Positions 5,117 to 7,522 of a DNA stretch of 7,522 nt are shown piece after piece. Numbering within the stretch: the stretch's first letter is position 1; every line of letters begins with the position of its first letter. This stretch comes from Calditrichia bacterium. Its GTDB lineage: Bacteria > Calditrichota > Calditrichia > JAJRVZ01. The position numbers and the translations under genes are program-made. The stretch covers positions 1-7,522 of the forward strand of contig DAOWAQ010000090.1 in NCBI GenBank assembly GCA_030634505.1, read 5' to 3'. The notes below the pieces were generated by a model that made no database searches, had not been told where the DNA came from, and saw only the letters and a list, made by a program, of their open reading frames with translations.

Positions 5117-7522
5117 CTATTTTAAATATACCATTTTTTTAATATCAGTATAAACATTATTTCTATTATCAGTAAATTGAAAACGAATAAAATATGTGCC
5201 GGAATTAACTGAAATTCCATTTTGATTTTTGCCATTCCAGACAAATTCATGGTTTCCTGGGGTAACATTGTTTTGGTTAGAAATAACAATTTTTCTTCCC
5301 AAAACATTATAAACAGAAATATTTATATTACCCGATTCCGGAATATAAAAACTAATTTTAGTTTTTGAATTAAAAGGATTGGGATAATTTTGGAACAAAA
5401 TAAATTTTCGAGGCAGTATTTTTTCACTTTTTATATCAGCCGGAGGGATTTTAAAAAATTGAATAATGCGTGACATTAATGTATCTCTTACGCTTTCAGG
5501 ATAAACTGTTTCAAACGGAAAGGCAAAATACATTAATTTTCCCGGGCTTGTACTATTGGGAAAAAACCCATCAAAATAGGTGGCCGCGACACCATCATTT
5601 TCTGATACTCCTGAATAAAGTAAACAGTTTTTTCCACCATTGATGGCCGTAATAGCGTCGGGCCAATCTACGTTATAAGTACCGTGTGTTCCATCATCAA
5701 AATTGAATTGCGGTATTCCATCAAATATTTCATCATTTTTGTTTTGAATATTATAATAGGTTGAAGACTGTCCCAATGGTGCATCGTCGATGTATTCGGT
5801 TTTTAAATAATCCGCATAAAATTGTTGGTCAGCAGTAGCACCAAGATTTGATAAGTCCCATCCAATTTCCGAACCGGAAATAAAGAGTTTGCCACCTTGC
5901 TGTAAATACGATTTAATTTTTTGCTGTTCAGTAAAATTGAAAGATTCATCAACCGAACTTTCCTCGCCGAGAATCCAATCTACAATTTCATAATTATTTA
6001 AGGATATTTTACCGGAAATAATTGCTTCATTGCTGCAAGATGAAAAATCTATGTTTTGTTTTTTAAAAGCTTCCGCATGTTGCCTGATATAATTTTTCAA
6101 CTCATTTCCACTATCATTCCGATCAAATCCATGAACAATTAAAATTTCATTTTGATTGATTGACGGTATTGCTGCCAACACTTCTGTTGGTTTGGAAACA
6201 GCACTATCATTTACTGCTTTTACTTTAAAATAATAAAGGGAATCCGTATCCAATCCTTGAATCAAAAGATCGTTTGATCCCGATATGATTGAATCCGGAA
6301 ATGAAATTCCATTATTGCTTAAATAAACAAAATATTGCGTAGCAAATGGTGCATTTGAAAAACTGACCCGTAGTGAAGTAGCATTTTCAATTGTGACACG
6401 GAATTTTTCCGGTGCATTGGGAGCTAACAATTCAGTTCCGCCAAATTGATTATACAATTCATACCACAGTTCCATTCTTTCTTCATCATATCCAAGAGCC
6501 CACATTCCCACACCTTTTAAATTTTTGCTTTGGGCTAAATCATATTTCAATCCTAAGCTGGAATCATTATCACACCAAACCTGGTGCCAATCATCACCAT
6601 CATCATACCTATACCACGGTGATTGTGATTGCGCATCCCAGATTTCCCCATAAATGTCAGCGCCGGATTGATATGAATGATAAAACTTTGAGCCAACATT
6701 AGACAAAATAGATGCACGGACTTCACCATTGACGGTGATCCAATGATAACCATAATAAGGTAATCCTAAAATTAGTTTTTGTGGATTATTGAGGGTGACT
6801 GTTCCATATTGTGTATTAACTGTATTAGTAATATTTATTGATCCACCGGTTAATGGCGCCATAGGACCTGATGTAGAACTCCAACTTCCTGCAAATGAAT
6901 AACCCATGATGAATAAATAATCACAAGCATTTGCCAGCCCTGCTAAATCCCAGTAACCACCCCAGTTGACAGCCGGACTTGCATAGGAAACCTCGCAACC
7001 GGGTATAGCATTATGTAAAAACGTCGTAAGATCATTCATAAAATTGACGATGTTAGCGCCCTTGTCCGCATTATTTAAACTTTCAAAATCAATATTTACA
7101 CCGTCAGCATTACCTTCTAAAATTTTGTTTCTGATATTTACAAAAAACGTATTTTTGTAGGCTGGTGTGGTTATTAAAGTATGAATATCATCACCACTAA
7201 AGAGTATTGCTGTTAAAATAACTTTTACTCCGTGGGCATGGGCTTCATTAATTAGTGCCGTCCAGGGCCAACCATGATCATTGCCAAGTGTACCATTACT
7301 ATTAATGTTTACTCCAAATGCAGCAATATGTGTTAATAGTGAATATTGTAAATAATCACTGGTCGCCCAATAAGGTAAATATCCAAATATTGTAGCATTT
7401 AATTGAGTTTCTCTAGTTTGTAAATCAATTATAGTTTCATTGGTGTTTCCAATCAGGGATTCATTAGTTTCAAAATTTTTATGCTTTTCCCATTCCAATT
7501 GGTGTATTGATTTAAAGTCTTG
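5117..7522 (-). CDS. Secreted GH18-type protein with T9SS sorting domain, 5' end missing
   Basis: This is the C-terminal 801 residues of a protein that starts beyond the right edge. The frame is open to the last base (visible start QDFKSIHQLEWEKH), so the internal TTG at 7498 is not needed as a start; the missing part should hold a signal peptide. Numbered from the first visible residue: a GH18 TIM barrel at about 40-360 has GYLPYW (47-52), the catalytic motif DGVNIDFE (140-147, Glu147 the proton donor), IMGYS (205-209) and the closing WALGYD (341-346). A fibronectin type III domain follows (about 367-455). Next comes a GATase-like Rossmann domain (about 459-691: ILIVHGFDR, IVDWILGEES, GGKLFISGSEIGWDL, FAFPFETV), seen also in secreted amidases and xanthan-lyase-like proteins of this group. 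Last is the sorting domain (about 707-801: FQNYPNPFN, ISVYNVLGRKI, SGTYFIRF). The probable job is hydrolysis of chitin or another GlcNAc polymer outside the cell; the substrate is not determined. It ends in TAG. Confidence 0.88.
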   Translation of the reverse strand, partial: QDFKSIHQLEWEKHKNFETNESLIGNTNETIIDLQTRETQLNATIFGYLPYWATSDYLQYSLLTHIAAFGVNINSNGTLGNDHGWPWTALINEAHAHGVKVILTAILFSGDDIHTLITTPAYKNTFFVNIRNKILEGNADGVNIDFESLNNADKGANIVNFMNDLTTFLHNAIPGCEVSYASPAVNWGGYWDLAGLANACDYLFIMGYSFAGSWSSTSGPMAPLTGGSINITNTVNTQYGTVTLNNPQKLILGLPYYGYHWITVNGEVRASILSNVGSKFYHSYQSGADIYGEIWDAQSQSPWYRYDDGDDWHQVWCDNDSSLGLKYDLAQSKNLKGVGMWALGYDEERMELWYELYNQFGGTELLAPNAPEKFRVTIENATSLRVSFSNAPFATQYFVYLSNNGISFPDSIISGSNDLLIQGLDTDSLYYFKVKAVNDSAVSKPTEVLAAIPSINQNEILIVHGFDRNDSGNELKNYIRQHAEAFKKQNIDFSSCSNEAIISGKISLNNYEIVDWILGEESSVDESFNFTEQQKIKSYLQQGGKLFISGSEIGWDLSNLGATADQQFYADYLKTEYIDDAPLGQSSTYYNIQNKNDEIFDGIPQFNFDDGTHGTYNVDWPDAITAINGGKNCLLYSGVSENDGVAATYFDGFFPNSTSPGKLMYFAFPFETVYPESVRDTLMSRIIQFFKIPPADIKSEKILPRKFILFQNYPNPFNSKTKISFYIPESGNINISVYNVLGRKIVISNQNNVTPGNHEFVWNGKNQNGISVNSGTYFIRFQFTDNRNNVYTDIKKMVYLK

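Noticed and set aside
5122..5307. Minus-strand alternative frame inside the sorting domain
   Set aside because: Same strand but different frame from the T9SS domain, which is clearly the coding frame.
6412..6702. Plus-strand frame with a run of histidines
   Set aside because: It lies wholly antisense to the GH18 coding region; the His run comes from repeated cat/cac triplets opposite Asp-rich codons (YDDGDDW). No ribosome binding site.
5117..7498. GH18 gene starting at the TTG at 7498
   Set aside because: The frame continues to the edge with plausible sequence (SIHQLEWEKH), TTG is a weak start, and no signal peptide follows it although the protein carries a secretion sorting domain.

Overview
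The window is AT-rich DNA from a Gram-negative bacterium with an outer membrane, most likely in the Bacteroidetes/Ignavibacteria/Calditrichaeota (FCB) neighbourhood. Three things point there. The large secreted protein on the right ends in a type IX secretion (T9SS type A) sorting domain with the QNYPNPFN signature. The left part encodes a lipoprotein with a probable beta-rich outer-membrane domain. The centre holds the rare TIGR03545/TIGR03546 gene pair, which is known only from bacteria with outer membranes. The lineage is inferred from these protein types, not from a marker gene.

Layout. Bases 1-1804 (+ strand): the 3' end of a glycine-zipper membrane protein, a small four-helix membrane protein whose start is ambiguous, and a lipoprotein of unknown function. 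Bases 1805-1929: the convergent gap, filled by a 98-bp imperfect inverted repeat of MITE type. Bases 1930-4292 (- strand): a tightly coupled two-gene operon, TIGR03546 (multi-pass membrane protein) then TIGR03545 (membrane-anchored AsmA-like protein with a Lys/Glu-rich coiled-coil tail). Bases 4368-5102: a Y1 HUH transposase of the IS200/RAYT type surrounded by three two-hairpin repeat units of 62 bp each. Bases 5117-7522 (- strand): the 3' part of a large secreted GH18-type protein (GH18, fibronectin III, GATase-like domain, sorting domain) whose start lies beyond the right edge.

The most distinctive structure is the repeat system around the transposase. Each unit pairs a CCCAGCC/GGCTGGG hairpin with a second hairpin having A/T-rich outer ends, with centres 42-44 bp apart. 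Two units flank the transposase gene as mirror images, with the second hairpin next to the gene on both sides. One hairpin supplies the gene's last two codons and stop; another sits directly upstream of its ribosome binding site. The stem sequences differ while pairing is kept. This looks like a REP/BIME-and-RAYT arrangement, with the hairpins as likely substrates or binding sites of the enzyme and possibly as autoregulatory elements.

The other genes do not form one obvious pathway. They share an envelope theme (lipoprotein, AsmA-like protein, small membrane proteins, secreted glycosidase), which is common in this group. No intergenic stretch exceeds 300 bases; the longest, 4861-5116, is mostly repeat units.
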